Origin: Knoellia sp. S7-12
GTDB lineage: Bacteria > Actinomycetota > Actinomycetes > Actinomycetales > Dermatophilaceae
NCBI RefSeq assembly: GCF_040518285.1
Contig: NZ_CP155449.1
Location: forward strand, 1-64,000
Length of the DNA: 64,000 nucleotides
Direction: 5' to 3'
Under the pieces are notes generated by a model, which saw nothing but the letters and a program-made list of their open reading frames with translations, did not search any database and was not told the DNA's origin. The translations under genes and the position numbers were made by a program. Below, piece by piece: positions 63,519 to 64,000 of this stretch (the stretch's first letter is position 1; every line of letters begins with the position of its first letter).

Positions 63519-63556
63519 GATTGTTGAACAATCCGGCAAGGCTATTGTTCAACAAT
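63519..63556. promoter_or_regulatory. Twin operators for a GntR-family regulator
   Basis: Two palindromes, GATTGTTGAACAATC (63519-63533) and ATTGTTCAACAAT (63544-63556), have centres 24 bp apart. The pattern fits the FadR-subfamily GntR operator type. They lie between the divergent NRAMP-pxp operon and the GntR gene, so both may be controlled. Confidence 0.8.
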
Positions 63557-63584
63557 CTTTGGTTCGGCGATCTAGAGTGACGTC

Positions 63585-64000
63585 GTGAGCAACAGCGCCC
63601 TCTCCGCCGCCCTGCAGCGCATCCCCGACGGCGAGAGTGCCCTCCCATCGGCGGCAGAGCGGGTCGGCAACGCCCTGCGTGCCCAGATCGTCGATGGCGC
63701 CCTGCAAGCAGGAACGCGCCTCACCGAGGAGACCATCAGCACGGCGATCGGCTTCTCCCGCAACACGATTCGCGAGGCCTTCGCGCTGCTGGCCGCCGAA
63801 CGCCTCGTGGTCCGCGAGCCGAACCGCGGCGTCTTCGTCGCCACCCCGACCATCGAGGACGTGCATGACCTGTATGCCGCACGCCTCGTCATCGAGCCCG
63901 TCGCCCTCGAGCGTGGTCCCGACTTCGGGCCCCATACCGCAGTCGCGCTCCAGGCGATCGTCGACGGGGCTCGCAGCGCCGCCGCAGGAGGCGACGTCGC
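63585..64000 (+). CDS. GntR-family regulator (FCD type), truncated by the window end
   Basis: At least 138 codons are open from GTG 63585 to the window end. The winged helix reads ALRAQIVDGALQAGTRLTEE, then IGFSRNTIREAFALLAAERL and REPNRGVFVA. The start of an FCD effector domain follows (VHDLYAARLVIEPVALE). It probably represses the divergent 5-oxoproline operon, as KipR does in Bacillus, though KipR is of another family. Adjacent palindromes support autoregulation. Confidence 0.9.
   Translation, partial: MSNSALSAALQRIPDGESALPSAAERVGNALRAQIVDGALQAGTRLTEETISTAIGFSRNTIREAFALLAAERLVVREPNRGVFVATPTIEDVHDLYAARLVIEPVALERGPDFGPHTAVALQAIVDGARSAAAGGDV

Overview
This window is a high-GC actinobacterial chromosome segment that starts at the first base of dnaA and carries the replication origin. 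The order dnaA - oriC - dnaN - gnd - recF - dciA, the gyrB-gyrA-DUF3566-tRNA-Ile-DLW39-tRNA-Ala block, and the crgA / sortase / pabA / pknB-pbpA-rodA-pstP-fhaB-fhaA cluster are typical of Actinobacteria. Inserting gnd between dnaN and recF, and using GTG starts often, points to Micrococcales, most likely an Intrasporangiaceae-type genome (Janibacter/Knoellia/Tetrasphaera-like). The family-level call is inference.

Layout. 1-6329: replication core, with a DnaA-box-rich oriC at about 1553-1917. 6365-25313: about 19 kb of accessory genes between dciA and gyrB, which are often neighbours. It holds a Tat-type lipoprotein, an M4 protease with a C-terminal emfourin-like inhibitor domain, a hydrolase-ABC fusion with its permease, an adenylation-carrier-membrane-acyltransferase fusion divergent from a ferric-iron ABC operon across an IdeR/DtxR-type iron box, a methionine-type ABC operon, a phosphoesterase, a thioesterase and a secreted lipoprotein. 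25659-31923: gyrB, gyrA, a DUF3566 membrane protein, tRNA-Ile, a 47-aa DLW-39 protein and tRNA-Ala. 31991-43062: mixed metabolic and envelope genes (DUF1906 hydrolase-like, PPOX, lysE/lysG, a 1008-aa Ig-repeat secreted protein, a cysteine synthase/desulfhydrase-like enzyme, a helical LEA-like protein, cyclophilin, rhomboid). 43361-55049: cell division and wall-growth signalling; sortase E and the PknB/PstP/FHA/PBP/RodA operon would coordinate septal and polar peptidoglycan synthesis. 55275-64000: NYN protein, a DUF4188/DoxX module with a divergent MerR regulator, a glycosyltransferase, and a 5-oxoproline (pxpCBA)/NRAMP operon facing a truncated GntR regulator across twin operators.

Beyond genes, two layers of sequence structure stand out. 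First, the octamer GTATGCCG (either strand) occurs about 55 times by my reading, where base composition predicts only a few; it lies singly in genes and as inverted pairs or loops in hairpins, much like uptake sequences. Second, near-perfect palindromes of 40-100 bp are common. Two lie in frame inside protein genes, a pair brackets an AbiEi-like gene, and another related pair brackets the methionine transporter operon. A four-site DnaA-box cluster also lies 42 kb from dnaA, before crgA. I saw no rRNA, transposase, integrase, CRISPR array or prophage.
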